Shown: positions 9,866 to 18,197, counted from the stretch's first letter. The stretch is DNA of 64,000 bases from Stieleria maiorica (GCF_008035925.1 NZ_CP036264.1:9119121-9183120), one strand, 5' to 3'. Notes: a model not told the origin generated them from the sequence alone. Made by a program: numbers and translations.

Positions 9866-10571
9866 TCAAGTCACCTTCTGTATCAAGACCATTCATCGAC
9901 CGCAGTGCTGTGCCGCACTCGTGAGGAGCATCCACGAAAACTACGGAACCAATCGCCCGGCGATCCATGTGCTTGACGATGGCAAGCCGGAACTGCGATT
10001 TTCCTCCAATTGCCCGACTGAAGCGGCAATGGTGGACCAATTGATCGAGACAGATTTCGACATTGGATTATCCGCCGGGCGCAATCGATTGCTCGACGCG
10101 GGCAAGACGCCAATCGTCGTCTTCACCGATGATGACCATTTGGTGACCCAGCGGACAAAACTGCCGGAACTTGTCGCCAAGCTCAATAAGCACAACGACA
10201 TCGATCTGCTCGCGGCCCTGAGCAACGATGAAGAGCGTCCGCGATTACTGAGAAGTAACGGTCGTCGTCTCCGTATCCATCGCGGCGTTTTGAAACAACG
10301 AGGCTCGATTCGCTGGTGCCACTACGTCGGTAATTGCTTCGTCGCCTACCGCGATATTTTGCAGGCGATCCGTTGGGACGAATCGCTCAAAGTTGAAGAG
10401 CACTGGGACTTCTTTTGGCGATGCAAAGTCGCTGGCGTCAATGTGGCCTGCGAAGTCTCCCATTCATTCAAGCATGAACACATCGATCCGCCCGGCTACC
10501 AGCGACATCGCCCGCAATTCCTCAAACGCGGGCTGGAGAAACACGGTTTGGAACAGGTGATTTGGCGATGA
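9858..10571 (+). CDS. GT2-like glycosyltransferase, second of a tandem pair
   Basis: A 237-residue protein from ATG 9858, which overlaps the previous stop by 8 bases; a longer in-frame start at 9741 would run deep into the neighbour and is unlikely. Same motifs as its paralogue: FCIKTIHRP, VLDDGKPELRFS, FTDDDHLV and EEHWDFFWRC. The pair arose by tandem duplication and has diverged widely, so the two probably act on different acceptors or positions. It ends in an ATGA overlap with the radical SAM gene. Confidence 0.75.
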   Translation: MRDQVTFCIKTIHRPQCCAALVRSIHENYGTNRPAIHVLDDGKPELRFSSNCPTEAAMVDQLIETDFDIGLSAGRNRLLDAGKTPIVVFTDDDHLVTQRTKLPELVAKLNKHNDIDLLAALSNDEERPRLLRSNGRRLRIHRGVLKQRGSIRWCHYVGNCFVAYRDILQAIRWDESLKVEEHWDFFWRCKVAGVNVACEVSHSFKHEHIDPPGYQRHRPQFLKRGLEKHGLEQVIWR

Positions 10572-11374
10572 TCGAACTACCGGCGTTGGAGTATCACCTC
10601 GCACACGGTTGCAATTTATCGTGTCAGCAGTGCAGTCATTACAGCAATTTTCGTTTGGCGGGCACGATGCCAACGCCCGCGGATGCGAAAGCGGAATACG
10701 AAGTCTGGAATCATCGCATCCTACCGAAGCGATTCGCATTGCTCGGTGGCGAACCGCTGTTGAACCCAAACTTAATCGAGCATTTGCAGCTGGCTCGCGA
10801 GTGTTGGCCTCACTCAGATCTGATGTTGGTAACCAACGGGTTTTTCTTTGCTCGGCATCCCGAGCTTCCCAAAACTCTTGTCGAAATCAATTGCCGGCTT
10901 GAGGTCAGTCAGCATGGTACCCACCAGACATACCTCGAACGATTCCGCGAGGTGAAACAGACTGTTTGGCGATGGCGTGAAGAGTATCCCGGCATTCAGA
11001 TCAAGATCCGCCAGTCGCATCGCGGTTGGATGCGGCAATACAACGTTGAAGACGGAAAGCCGGTTCCCTTCGATTCAGAACCGGAATCGGCCTATCGAGT
11101 ATGTATGCAGAAGACATGCACGCAACTTTATCAAGGGAAGCTTTGGAAATGTCCGGCGCTCGCGTACTACGCGCAACTCGAAGCAAAGCTGAGTTTGCAC
11201 CATCTGCCTCAGTGGCAACCGTTCCGCGATTACCAAGCCTGCCCGCCCGACGCGAGCGACGATGAAGTTCGCCGGTTCTTGCAAACGAAAGCGATCCCCC
11301 AGTGCGGCCTGTGTCCAGCGAACCGCACCATGTTTGTTCATCCAAATCCATTGCAACGGAGTGCCCTGCGATGA
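10568..11374 (+). CDS. Radical SAM protein
   Basis: A 268-residue protein. The 4Fe-4S motif CNLSCQQC lies at residues 15-22, followed by LLGGEPLLNPNL, the GGEP motif that binds the SAM amino group. C-terminal cysteines (CMQKTC, KCPALAYY, CPPD, CGLCPAN) suggest an auxiliary cluster as in SPASM-type enzymes. Such proteins often modify peptides or sugars. Start overlaps the previous stop (ATGA). Its place after glycosyltransferases suggests it helps modify the same product; the reaction is unknown. Confidence 0.8.
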   Translation: MIELPALEYHLAHGCNLSCQQCSHYSNFRLAGTMPTPADAKAEYEVWNHRILPKRFALLGGEPLLNPNLIEHLQLARECWPHSDLMLVTNGFFFARHPELPKTLVEINCRLEVSQHGTHQTYLERFREVKQTVWRWREEYPGIQIKIRQSHRGWMRQYNVEDGKPVPFDSEPESAYRVCMQKTCTQLYQGKLWKCPALAYYAQLEAKLSLHHLPQWQPFRDYQACPPDASDDEVRRFLQTKAIPQCGLCPANRTMFVHPNPLQRSALR

Positions 11375-11790
11375 CCCCACATGATTCCTTCGAACCCGAA
11401 ATGCCACCGCCTCCATTCATTCCACCGTTTGATCCGCCGGGGAGCGAGTCGCCATCGTTGCCCGCCGATCCCGATCCGCCGGAAGGCTCCAGCACCGACG
11501 ACGAAACCTCCAGCTCGGGATCGCGGCCCGACTGGTGGCCCGAGGATTGGCCGTGGCCGCCGGAACCCGAAGAACCCGTCGTGATCGAAGCCCCGCCGCC
11601 GATCCACACTTGGCCGCGACTGCCGCCCGACCATCCGTACCACGTACCGCCTGGCTACTCCGCGCCGGACAACCTGCCGCCCGGTCACCCCGGTGAGTAC
11701 TATCCTGGCATGCCGCCGTATCCAGTCGTTCACCCGGTACCGGATGAACCGGAAGGCTCGACTGGAGATGGAAGCTTCACCAGTCAATGA
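11371..11790 (+). CDS. Proline-rich low-complexity protein
   Basis: A 139-residue protein coupled to the radical SAM gene by ATGA. It is dominated by Pro, Glu, Asp, Trp and Tyr, with runs such as PPPPFIPPF and repeated PPxHPxxY-like units. No domain is recognisable. It converges with the zinc-ribbon gene, overlapping by 7 bases. It may be a structural or substrate peptide at the end of the operon. Confidence 0.55.
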   Translation: MTPHDSFEPEMPPPPFIPPFDPPGSESPSLPADPDPPEGSSTDDETSSSGSRPDWWPEDWPWPPEPEEPVVIEAPPPIHTWPRLPPDHPYHVPPGYSAPDNLPPGHPGEYYPGMPPYPVVHPVPDEPEGSTGDGSFTSQ

Positions 11791-11975
11791 CGCTTCTTGC
11801 TCTTCCAGGTTCCACCGTATTGATAGTGTGGATTGTCAGGTTTGACTTTGCCGAGGCAGGTCGGGCAAACGAAAATCCAGTCGCCGTCTTCCTCGACGCG
11901 AACCCGGTAGAGAACATCGTTGGTTTCATTGCAGCGACCGCAGGGCTTTGTCCTGACTCGTTTGATCTTCGCCAA
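11784..11975 (-). CDS. Small zinc-ribbon protein
   Basis: A 63-residue basic protein with two CxxC pairs (CGRC near residue 12 and CPTC near residue 38), the pattern of a four-Cys zinc ribbon. The Lys/Arg-rich ends could contact nucleic acid. It lies 5 bases after the DUF2805-like gene on the same strand, so the two are probably co-transcribed. Family not recognised. Confidence 0.6.
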   Translation of the reverse strand: MAKIKRVRTKPCGRCNETNDVLYRVRVEEDGDWIFVCPTCLGKVKPDNPHYQYGGTWKSKKRH

Positions 11976-11980
11976 CGTGG

Positions 11981-12286
11981 TTATCCTCGCTGAGACGACG
12001 CTCGGAACCGCCGGAGTTCGTCGCCGTTCACGGTTTTGGCGAACTTGGCCTCATGCTTGGTGACTCGCCCCTGAGTTCGCTTCCGCCAAAGCTTGAAGGA
12101 ACTGGGCTTCATCTCGCGACGCATCAACTTAATGACGTCGCCTGGAGACAGGCCGAACTGGTCCTGGATGGCGTCAAAGCTGGTGCGGTCTTCCCAGGCC
12201 ATCATGATGACACGATCGATCTCGCCCCTCGATAGTTCGGGTTGGCCTTCGCCGATCAATGTTTCTCCAAAGACTTCGGACTCCAA
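11981..12286 (-). CDS. TIGR03643/DUF2805 family protein
   Basis: A 101-residue protein with the family core EIDRVIMMAWEDRTSFDAI and LMRREMKPSSFKLWRKR (residues about 22-75), a helix-turn-helix-like arrangement. The function of the family is unknown to me; the basic helical core suggests nucleic acid binding. The length fits the family. It precedes the zinc-ribbon gene on the minus strand. Confidence 0.75.
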   Translation of the reverse strand: MESEVFGETLIGEGQPELSRGEIDRVIMMAWEDRTSFDAIQDQFGLSPGDVIKLMRREMKPSSFKLWRKRTQGRVTKHEAKFAKTVNGDELRRFRASSQRG

Positions 12287-12397
12287 ACGATTTGCTCCAG
12301 GGCAGGATTGGCAAGTGTCAATGGCAGCATGGCCGTTGCTAGCCGAGTGCCTACAGTAACACAGTCAAGAAAGTTCAAAACGATGGAGTTGGGACGG

Positions 12398-13054
12398 ATG
12401 AAACGAGCAATGATCTATTTCGCGGGATTCCTCGGAGTCGCTCTGGTCGGCACGTTCGCCCTGGCGATGACCACTCGAGCGGGGTACGAGTCAGCGGAGT
12501 ACAAAGTGATCGAGTCGGACGGCAGCTTTGAAGTCCGCGAATACCCGGACCTGATGCTGGTCGCGACCGATTCTAAGATGGACTCTCAAGGTCGGGACGG
12601 CAGCTTCATGCGACTCTTCCAGTACATCAGTGGGGCCAACGAAGCCGAGCAGAAGATCGCGATGACGACGCCGGTTTTCATGGAAGGCGAAATCGGCAAG
12701 TCGGATGTCTCGATGGGTTTTGTGATGCCAAAGGACGTCGCGGCAAAGGGAGCTCCCGATCCGAAGGGTGAAGGCGTGAAACTGCGAGAGCGAAAGGGCG
12801 GCCGGTTCGCCGTGGTTCGCTTTCCCGGCAAGCTCGATTCTAAGCTCGCCAAAGAAAAAGAAACCGAGCTGCGAGAATGGATGAAGAGTCAAGGCCTGGA
12901 AGGAGAGGAGTCGGCCGAGGCGGCTGGCTACGATCCGCCGTTCACTCCAGCAGCACTCCGCCGGAACGAGATCCTGATCCGCCTGAAAACGTCGGTTGAG
13001 GAAACCGAGAAAGGCGATTCGGAATCTAGCAGTGAGACGGCGCAGGACTCATGA
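12398..13054 (+). CDS. SOUL-family heme-binding-like protein with N-terminal membrane segment
   Basis: A 218-residue protein from ATG 12398, preceded by GGAG with 8-base spacing. A hydrophobic N-terminus (residues about 5-27) is a signal or membrane anchor. The rest carries SOUL-family signatures: [38 protein letters not shown] and a closing [13 protein letters not shown] block. Heme binding is known for the family, not shown here. Coupled to the next gene by ATGA. Confidence 0.8.
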   Translation: MKRAMIYFAGFLGVALVGTFALAMTTRAGYESAEYKVIESDGSFEVREYPDLMLVATDSKMDSQGRDGSFMRLFQYISGANEAEQKIAMTTPVFMEGEIGKSDVSMGFVMPKDVAAKGAPDPKGEGVKLRERKGGRFAVVRFPGKLDSKLAKEKETELREWMKSQGLEGEESAEAAGYDPPFTPAALRRNEILIRLKTSVEETEKGDSESSSETAQDS

Positions 13055-13446
13055 GCAGCGAAATGAACAACGACTGGCAGGTGGAAGTTTTCTACGACGG
13101 CGAGTGTCCGCTTTGCCTGCGCGAGATCAAACTGCTTCGTCGACTCGATCGGAAGCATCGAATCCGTTTTACCGACATCGCCGATCCTTCGTTCAGCTCG
13201 GCAAGCTACGGGATGACCACGAACGATTTCATGGATGAGATCCAAGGTCGGTTGCCCAGTGGCGAGTGGATCACAGGCGTCGAGGTCTTTCGTCGGTTGT
13301 ATGCTGCCGTTGGCCTGAAGCCGATTGTCTCGCTCACTCGCTTGCCCGGCATCTCGCACGGCCTCGAGTTCGGCTATCGCGTCTTTGCTAAGAACCGCTT
13401 GCGATGGACGGGACGCTGCGACGATGGAACTTGCAGGGTCAACTAG
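13051..13446 (+). CDS. DCC-family (DUF393) thiol-disulfide oxidoreductase-like protein
   Basis: A 131-residue protein whose start overlaps the SOUL gene stop. The family motif FYDGECPLC is near residues 14-22, giving a CxxC redox pair on a thioredoxin-like fold. Length is typical. The reaction of the family is poorly defined. It converges with the acetyltransferase gene on the other strand, overlapping 8 bases. Confidence 0.85.
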   Translation: MSSEMNNDWQVEVFYDGECPLCLREIKLLRRLDRKHRIRFTDIADPSFSSASYGMTTNDFMDEIQGRLPSGEWITGVEVFRRLYAAVGLKPIVSLTRLPGISHGLEFGYRVFAKNRLRWTGRCDDGTCRVN

Positions 13447-13933
13447 CTTCGGCTTTAACGGCTCGCTGCATTCGATAGTTGGTCATCCACACTCCGCGGC
13501 ACTCGACGGACTGCTCGCGCACGACGCTAAAGCCCATTCGGTCGAAGAATGGTTTTGCGGTGATACTGGCGTCCGTCGTGATCTCTTCGATTGAATGATC
13601 GTTCGCGTCTTTCAGGAGTCTTCTAACAAGTCCACGAGCAATCCCGCGGCCCTGATGGTCGGCGGATACAAACAAGCGATCGAGATGTCCTTCTCGTGTC
13701 ATATCGGTGAAGCCAACGATACAACCATCTTCGGTTGCAACGTAAGCGAAACGATCATGGAACCGTGCACGCCATGTTTCAAGATCAACCGTTCGTGAAG
13801 CCCACGCCTCGATCTGGTCGGGCGTGTAGTCACGTGAGTTAACACGATGGACGCAATCCCTAAACAATGCCAAGCACGTTTCTGCGTCCTGTGGTCTGAA
13901 CGGTCTAAGCTGTAGTGATGCAGCACCGCCCAT
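13439..13933 (-). CDS. GNAT-family N-acetyltransferase
   Basis: A 164-residue protein with GNAT motif A ([17 protein letters not shown]) and a C-terminal [13 protein letters not shown] block. The start chosen, ATG 13933, overlaps the stop of the upstream acetyltransferase (TGATG), so the two were translationally coupled before the IS insertion. An earlier in-frame ATG at 13975 is possible. Substrate unknown. Confidence 0.85.
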   Translation of the reverse strand: MGGAASLQLRPFRPQDAETCLALFRDCVHRVNSRDYTPDQIEAWASRTVDLETWRARFHDRFAYVATEDGCIVGFTDMTREGHLDRLFVSADHQGRGIARGLVRRLLKDANDHSIEEITTDASITAKPFFDRMGFSVVREQSVECRGVWMTNYRMQRAVKAEAS

Positions 13934-14050
13934 CACTCGACCCAGTATTTTTGGTGGTTCAAAGCTTCGCAGCACTTGACCGTGCCGTCGAACGATTTGG
14001 CCGCATCAGCTTCCAATTCCAGAACCATCCAAGCGTCTGCGTTCTTCTTA

Positions 14051-14988
14051 GGCTCTGTTTGAAAACTGGTGTTGGCTGTTTCGCCTTGATCTGCGATGTT
14101 TCCTTGATCGCCGATCAAGGAGGAATCGATGGCGCGACACAGTCTATCCAACGATCAATGGGAATGTATTAAGGACCTGTTCCCGGAACGCAAAGCAACT
14201 GGGCGGCCACCAACAGACGCGCGGGTTGCCTTCAATGGTATCCTTTGGATTCTCCGCACGGGTTCGCCGTGGCGAGATTTGCCTGAAGAGTTTGGCCATT
14301 GGAGAACGATCTACGGGTTGTTCGACAAGTGGAATGGCGATGGCACACTCGACGCGATTCTCGACCGTCTTCGCACGGCCCATATCGATGGCGAGGTGAT
14401 CGACAATGACCTTTGGTGCATCGACGGAAGCGTCACTCGTGCACATCGTTGTGCCGGAGGGGGTGGAAAAAAGGGGATCCGAACGAACCAGCTGACCATG
14501 CGTTAGGACGATCCCGCGGGGGATTTTCGACGAAGATTCATCTTTTGGTCGACGGGCTGGGCCATCTCCTTGCCTTTGTTATCACTGGTGGCCAAGCACA
14601 CGAGGCAACCGCGTTTGAGGCGGTTCTCCATGCAGCTGACGAGAATCTTCGTGACGGCAAAGGCGATCCAATCGCATGGCCTGTGAACTTGGCTGGCGAC
14701 AAAGGTTATCGGGCGGCGTGGATCGACGAGCATCTTGCGGAGCTTGGCATTCATCCTGTCATTCCCTGCAAGTCGAATGAAGACCGGGACGCACGCGGAA
14801 TCGAGTTTGATCGCGAGAGCTATCGCAATCGCAACATTGTCGAACGATCGATCGGTTGGTTGAAGGAATGCCGTCGCGTCTTCTCCCGTTTCGAGAAAAC
14901 AGCCATCAACTATTGCGGTATGATCAAGATGGCGATGATTGAGCGATTCCTGAAAACTACATGTCAGTAGGCGTTTTCAAACAGAGCC
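14051..14988 (+). mobile_element. IS5-family (IS427-like) insertion sequence
   Basis: A 938-base element bounded by 16-base perfect inverted repeats GGCTCTGTTTGAAAAC at both ends and flanked by a TA duplication (14049-14050 and 14989-14990). It holds one transposase split over two frames. The perfect termini and clean target site suggest a recent insertion. Confidence 0.92.
14129..14970 (+). CDS. IS5-type transposase, two overlapping frames (orfA 14129-14506, orfB 14413-14970)
   Basis: orfA carries the N-terminal DUF4096-like part (LSNDQWECIKDLFPERK, RTGSPWRDLPEEFG, first catalytic Asp in WCIDGSVTRAH). orfB carries the rest (TKIHLLVDGLGHLL, NLAGDKGYRA with the second Asp, and the NIVERSIGWLK block with Glu). 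A run of A6G4 at 14467-14476 in the overlap is a typical slip site, so a full transposase would be made by programmed frameshifting. Confidence 0.88.
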
Positions 14989-15519
14989 TAGGTATCGGAT
15001 AAGGAGCTTGCAAACCGCGAGCACCGGCGGGCACGAAACCAAATCGAGAATAGTAGCCTGGGTAACCGAGCACAAAAACAAGTTGCACGCCGACTGCGGC
15101 AAGTTGTTGCAATGACTCTTTGACGAGATGCGTGCCGATACCTTTGCCATGCAGTTCGCTGGGTACAGCCAAGGGCGCCAAGATTTGGGCATTCGTAGCA
15201 TCGGTAGAGACGCTGGCCGACTTGATCGTTACAGACGTGAAGAGCACGTGACCGACAATCTCGTCATTTGACTCGGCAACGAATGAATGGATCGGTTTCG
15301 CTGTCGGATCGTCGAGCATCTCTTGTAGCAAGCTCACTATCGCAGGACCTTCGTCCCCGCCGAATGCATTCAGATGCACTACAAGAATACAATCACGATC
15401 ATCGCTGCGAGCCGGTCGGACTTGAATGGCGTGGGAATTCATCGCTGGTGTCAATCTTCAGGCGTGTCGCCCATAATGTGCCTCGAAAGATTCAGATTCT
15501 ACCGAGATGCCGCAGACAT

Positions 15520-15987
15520 ATGAGTAACCTCCGTCAATTGCAGTTCAACAATCTTGAAGCCGCCGTTGATGACGCTCGGCAATTGTTGGCCAGCGGTCAT
15601 GTCCGGCACGCAAATTGGTCGCTTGGGCAGATCTGTCGGCACTTGGTTTTGGTTCAAGATCCCAGCGTCGATGGCTATCCGATTTGGATGTCGCTCTTTG
15701 CGCCATTGCGACCTTTGGTGCGACAACTGCTGTTGCCCAAAGTGCTGAGCGGTGATTCTCCTCGCGGGATACGGACGGCTCCAATGTTCGTTCCGCCCGA
15801 TAACTTGGAAGATGCAACCGAGGTGGAAGCTTTTGCGGCAAGTGTTACACGACTGCTGAATCACTCCGGCAGCTTCGCTCCGCATCCAGGGTTCGGCCGA
15901 TTGCCACGCGAGAAGATTCTGGAAATCCACACAGCTCATGCTGCTCACCATCTCCGACATCTTCGAGCACACGATCAGTCTGCTTAA
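15520..15987 (+). CDS. DUF1569 family protein
   Basis: A 155-residue protein from ATG 15520. The DinB-like four-helix fold of the family is suggested by NWSLGQICRHLVLVQD near residue 32 and HTAHAAHHLRHLRAH at the C-terminus, with spaced His residues that can bind metal. Common in planctomycetes. Longer in-frame starts upstream overlap the divergent acetyltransferase and are unlikely. Function unknown. Confidence 0.8.
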   Translation: MSNLRQLQFNNLEAAVDDARQLLASGHVRHANWSLGQICRHLVLVQDPSVDGYPIWMSLFAPLRPLVRQLLLPKVLSGDSPRGIRTAPMFVPPDNLEDATEVEAFAASVTRLLNHSGSFAPHPGFGRLPREKILEIHTAHAAHHLRHLRAHDQSA

Positions 15988-16456
15988 TTGGCCGACAGAT
16001 AAAATCTCGCGAACTGCGAGTACAAAAGCATGGACGAATCGTTTGACTTTCGTGCGAGAGATGGCAAAGTTTTTCTTGCGAGCATGAAATAATCTCGCGA
16101 CCTAGCGCATCTAGTTTTGTGAAAGCGAGTTTTTTCGCGAACCATTCAGATCCCATAGCGTCTATTACCCCAGAACCGGCCAAGCCGGAGCACAAAAGTC
16201 ACACCCAGAGAAGCGAGCAGAGCTTTCTGATGTTTACCAAACAGCAATCAAATCAACTCGAACGGATACACGAAGGGATTGCCTTCGGCGGTAGCGATTG
16301 GTCTTTAGCCAGTACGTTCCTGCCCGGTAATTCCCCGTATCGATTGCTCACGTGACACTCGCTCTAAGCGAACTGCTTTCTATATGAAGGCTCGGTGTCA
16401 CGCAGACATCGAGCCTTTTTTCGTGTCCATGCCGGACGAACCCAACAAGCCAACTT
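15988..16456. other. Gene-free leader of the tRNA array
   Basis: No convincing gene in 470 bases. It has a hydrophilic open frame at 16119-16355 with no motif, which I do not accept. A strong terminator-like hairpin lies at 16387-16421, preceded by an AT-rich TTTCTATATGA that could be a promoter element for a short transcript ending there. Confidence 0.5.
16387..16421 (+). terminator. Rho-independent terminator-like hairpin before the tRNA array
   Basis: AGGCTCG (16388-16394) pairs with CGAGCCT, with the inner pair TGTC/GACA, followed directly by a run of T. Located 36 bases upstream of the first tRNA. It either ends an upstream transcript or acts as a leader element of the array. Confidence 0.75.
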
Positions 16457-16528
16457 GGGCTGGTAGCTGAGACGGTCTAGCGGCGGTCTGAAGAACCGCA
16501 GACGAGGATTCGAGCGCCTCCCGGCCCA
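16457..16528 (+). tRNA. tRNA-Phe(GAA)
   Basis: Acceptor GGGCTGG/CCGGCCC; anticodon arm GCGGT-CTGAAGA-ACCGC. T arm is irregular (4-bp stem GAGG/CCTC). Discriminator A, then CT, no CCA. Confidence 0.8.
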
Positions 16529-16570
16529 CTGACAAGGAAGATATGCGCCGACGGAATCGGCAAAACACAT

Positions 16571-16670
16571 CGGATACAGGTGCAGATGGAAGCACGCCTG
16601 CTTTGGGAGCAGGAGACTGCGTTTATTTGTGGGTCGCTCCGCGACGGCGGTTCGACTCTCAGGTGTCCGA
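16571..16670 (+). tRNA. tRNA-Pro(TGG) with a hairpin insertion, probably non-functional
   Basis: Acceptor CGGATAC/GTGTCCG, anticodon arm CCTGC-TTTGGGA-GCAGG, discriminator A then CT. About 30 extra bases with the hairpin GTCGC-TCC-GCGAC split the variable region and 5' side of the T stem. An intact Pro(TGG) lies at 17663. Confidence 0.7.
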
Positions 16671-16688
16671 CTTGAATGGGAACAAAAC

Positions 16689-16760
16689 GGTAGTCGAGGG
16701 CTGGTTGCCCAAACACGGCTGATAACCGAGTTGCGCTGAGTTCGATTCCCAGGGCTACCA
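16689..16760 (+). tRNA. tRNA-Ile(GAT)
   Basis: Acceptor GGTAGTC/GGCTACC; anticodon loop CTGATAA; T loop TTCGATT; discriminator A then CT. Confidence 0.85.
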
Positions 16761-16831
16761 CTTATGACAACGAACACGAAGGAGAACCAAACATGCTTCA
16801 GCGATTGAAACGCATACCCCGAATCATTCTT

Positions 16832-16904
16832 GGGGTTGTGGTGTAACTGGCAGCATGACGGACTTTTAATCCGTTCGGTGAGAGTTCGATCCTCTCCGGC
16901 CCCA
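16832..16904 (+). tRNA. tRNA-Lys(TTT)
   Basis: Acceptor GGGGTTG/CGGCCCC; anticodon arm ACGGA-CTTTTAA-TCCGT; T loop TTCGATC; discriminator A then CT. Confidence 0.9.
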
Positions 16905-16915
16905 CTTGCTACCCA

Positions 16916-16988
16916 CGGCGTGTAGCTCAGGGGTGAGAGCGGCGTCCTTATAAGGCGACGGTCGCGGGTTCAATTCCCGCCACGCCGA
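16916..16988 (+). tRNA. tRNA-Ile(TAT)
   Basis: Acceptor CGGCGTG/CACGCCG; anticodon loop CTTATAA; T arm GCGGG-TTCAATT-CCCGC; discriminator A then CT. A TAT isoacceptor reading AUA directly is uncommon in bacteria, which usually use modified CAT. Confidence 0.85.
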
Positions 16989-17015
16989 CTGAAACGGAAC
17001 AACGAAAAGTAATTT

Positions 17016-17088
17016 GGGATTGTGGCAGACAAGGTAATGCATCGGTCTCTTAAACCGAACGATGTGAGTTCGATTCTCACCGGTCCCA
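17016..17088 (+). tRNA. tRNA-Lys(CTT)
   Basis: Acceptor GGGATTG/CGGTCCC; anticodon arm TCGGT-CTCTTAA-ACCGA; T loop TTCGATT; discriminator A then CT. Confidence 0.9.
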
Positions 17089-17102
17089 CTGAAGTACAAC
17101 AA

Positions 17103-17173
17103 GCACTGATCGTCTAGCGGCAAGATACCTCCGTCGTAACGAGGGGACGTCGGTTCAATTCCGACTCGGTGCT
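17103..17173 (+). tRNA. tRNA-Thr(CGT)
   Basis: Acceptor GCACTGA/TCGGTGC; anticodon loop GTCGTAA; T arm GTCGG-TTCAATT-CCGAC; discriminator T then CT. Confidence 0.85.
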
Positions 17174-17228
17174 CTTTGGATGCTTCGTGCATCCCTGATC
17201 TTTGACAATTTGGTTGTGATGCAATTTT

Positions 17229-17299
17229 GCGCCCATGATGTAGCGGTAGCCTGCTGCCTTGCCATGGCGGAAGTGTGGGTTCGACTCCCACTGGGCGCT
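17229..17299 (+). tRNA. tRNA-Gly(GCC)
   Basis: Acceptor GCGCCCA/TGGGCGC; anticodon arm CTGCC-TTGCCAT-GGCGG; T loop TTCGACT; discriminator T then CT. Confidence 0.9.
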
Positions 17300-17308
17300 C
17301 TTTGTTAT

Positions 17309-17382
17309 CAGGGTGTGGGAAAGCTTGGCAATCCGCGTGCTTCGGGTGCACGAGAACGCTGGTTCAAATCCAGCCATCCTGA
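17309..17382 (+). tRNA. tRNA-Pro(CGG)
   Basis: Acceptor CAGGGTG/CATCCTG; anticodon arm CGTGC-TTCGGGT-GCACG; T arm GCTGG-TTCAAAT-CCAGC; discriminator A then CT. Confidence 0.9.
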
Positions 17383-17397
17383 CTGTTGAGTTAAGAA

Positions 17398-17470
17398 TCC
17401 GGTGTGGCCCAATCGGTAGGGCGGCTCCCTGTTAAGGAGACGATTGATGGTTCGAGCCCATCCACCGGAG
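17398..17470 (+). tRNA. tRNA-Asn(GTT)
   Basis: Acceptor TCCGGTG/CACCGGA; anticodon loop CTGTTAA; T loop TTCGAGC; discriminator G then CT. Confidence 0.9.
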
Positions 17471-17488
17471 CTTGCAGTATTGCAATTC

Positions 17489-17556
17489 TCTCCGGCGCGT
17501 AGACGCGACGTGGGCCTTTGAAGCCCGCTGATCGGGTGCGATTCCCGGACGGAGTG
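17489..17556 (+). tRNA. tRNA-Gln(TTG)
   Basis: Anticodon arm GGGC-CTTTGAA-GCCC; T arm TCGGG-TGCGATT-CCCGG; discriminator G then CT. Acceptor has mismatches at both ends and the D arm is short, so the 5' end is approximate. Confidence 0.7.
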
Positions 17557-17572
17557 CTGAAGTTCGATTTAC

Positions 17573-17647
17573 ACCGAGGCGGCAACTGTTGGTCGTTGCA
17601 CCTGGCTCTGAACCAGGCAAACACAGGTTCGATTCCTGTCCTCGGCG
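17573..17647 (+). tRNA. tRNA-Gln(CTG)
   Basis: Acceptor ACCGAGG/CCTCGGC (first pair A-C mismatched); anticodon arm CCTGG-CTCTGAA-CCAGG; T loop TTCGATT; discriminator G then CT. Confidence 0.85.
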
Positions 17648-17662
17648 CTTGTTGAAATTTTG

Positions 17663-17733
17663 CGGGTATAGCTTGGAGTAAGCGGTGTGGTTTGGGACCA
17701 CGCATGGACAGTGTGCGACTCACTGATACCCGA
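17663..17733 (+). tRNA. tRNA-Pro(TGG), intact copy
   Basis: Acceptor CGGGTAT/ATACCCG; D arm GCTT/AAGC; anticodon arm TGTGG-TTTGGGA-CCACG; T arm CAGTG-TGCGACT-CACTG; discriminator A then CT. Confidence 0.85.
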
Positions 17734-17735
17734 CT

Positions 17736-17811
17736 GTGGCCAGATCTGGTGCTGGTTTCCAGAGACTCACTGTGAATGAGTTTGTCGCCGGTTCAATTCC
17801 GGTTGGTCACC
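17736..17811 (+). tRNA. tRNA-His(GTG), copy 1
   Basis: Acceptor GTGGCCA/TGGTCAC; D stem TCTGG/CCAGA; anticodon arm ACTCA-CTGTGAA-TGAGT; discriminator C then CT. Confidence 0.9.
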
Positions 17812-17819
17812 CTTTCAAC

Positions 17820-17891
17820 GCCGCATTCGACTACTGGCTAGGTCAGTTGCTTCTCAGGCAACAGGAAGGAGATCGATACTCCTATGCGGTA
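17820..17891 (+). tRNA. tRNA-Glu(CTC)
   Basis: Acceptor GCCGCAT/ATGCGGT; anticodon arm GTTGC-TTCTCAG-GCAAC; T arm AGGAG-ATCGATA-CTCCT; discriminator A then CT. Confidence 0.85.
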
Positions 17892-17916
17892 CTCGCTTCG
17901 AATGAAGCAATTAAAC

Positions 17917-17991
17917 GGCGTGGTAGATTCTGTTGGCAGAATCGTCTGGTTTTCATCCAGGAGTTCGCGGGTTCGATTCCCGCTCACGTCG
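17917..17991 (+). tRNA. tRNA-Glu(TTC)
   Basis: Acceptor GGCGTGG/TCACGTC with wobble pairs; anticodon arm TCTGG-TTTTCAT-CCAGG; T loop TTCGATT; discriminator G then CT. Confidence 0.9.
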
Positions 17992-18012
17992 CTGCGAGCG
18001 ATCGCAACACTC

Positions 18013-18095
18013 GGAAGTCACCCGGCCGGATGAGGACACTGTCTTGAAAACAGCTGCGGGTTAAACCGTTGTGGGTTCGAGTCCCACGGCTTCCG
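18013..18095 (+). tRNA. tRNA-Ser(TGA)
   Basis: Acceptor GGAAGTC/GGCTTCC; anticodon arm CTGT-CTTGAAA-ACAG; long class II variable arm; T loop TTCGAGT; discriminator G then CT. Confidence 0.9.
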
Positions 18096-18104
18096 CTTCA
18101 ACTT

Positions 18105-18189
18105 GGGAGCGTTTCCACACGGGAGGTTGTAACCCTTCTGCCTTTAATTGTGTGGTAGTCGGCGAGAGGTGCGATTCCTTGCGTTCCCA
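18105..18189 (+). tRNA. tRNA-Tyr(GTA)
   Basis: Acceptor GGGAGCG/CGTTCCC; anticodon arm GGAGG-TTGTAAC-CCTTC; long variable arm as in bacterial Tyr; T loop TGCGATT; discriminator A then CT. Confidence 0.85.
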
Positions 18190-18197
18190 CTTCACTC

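Larger units (their letters stand above)
13933..15454 (-). pseudogene. GNAT acetyltransferase (YhbS-like) interrupted by an IS5-type element
   Basis: The N-terminal part (15454 down to 14989, likely start ATG 15442) has GNAT motifs AVPSELHGKGIGTHLV and GYPGYYSRFGF. The C-terminal part (14050 down to 13933) reads KKNADAWMVLEL to EALNHQKYWVE. Removing the 938-base element plus one TA copy rejoins them in frame as YPIP-KKNADAW, giving about 190 residues, the usual length. The lesion is therefore clean and reversible. Insertion also separates the second acetyltransferase from its upstream start region. Confidence 0.9.

Noticed and set aside
13595-13798. 67-residue plus-strand frame over the acetyltransferase
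   Set aside because: Antisense to a clear GNAT gene, with no motif or ribosome site.
16119-16355. 78-residue frame before the tRNA array
   Set aside because: No ribosome site, no motif, and composition of non-coding sequence.
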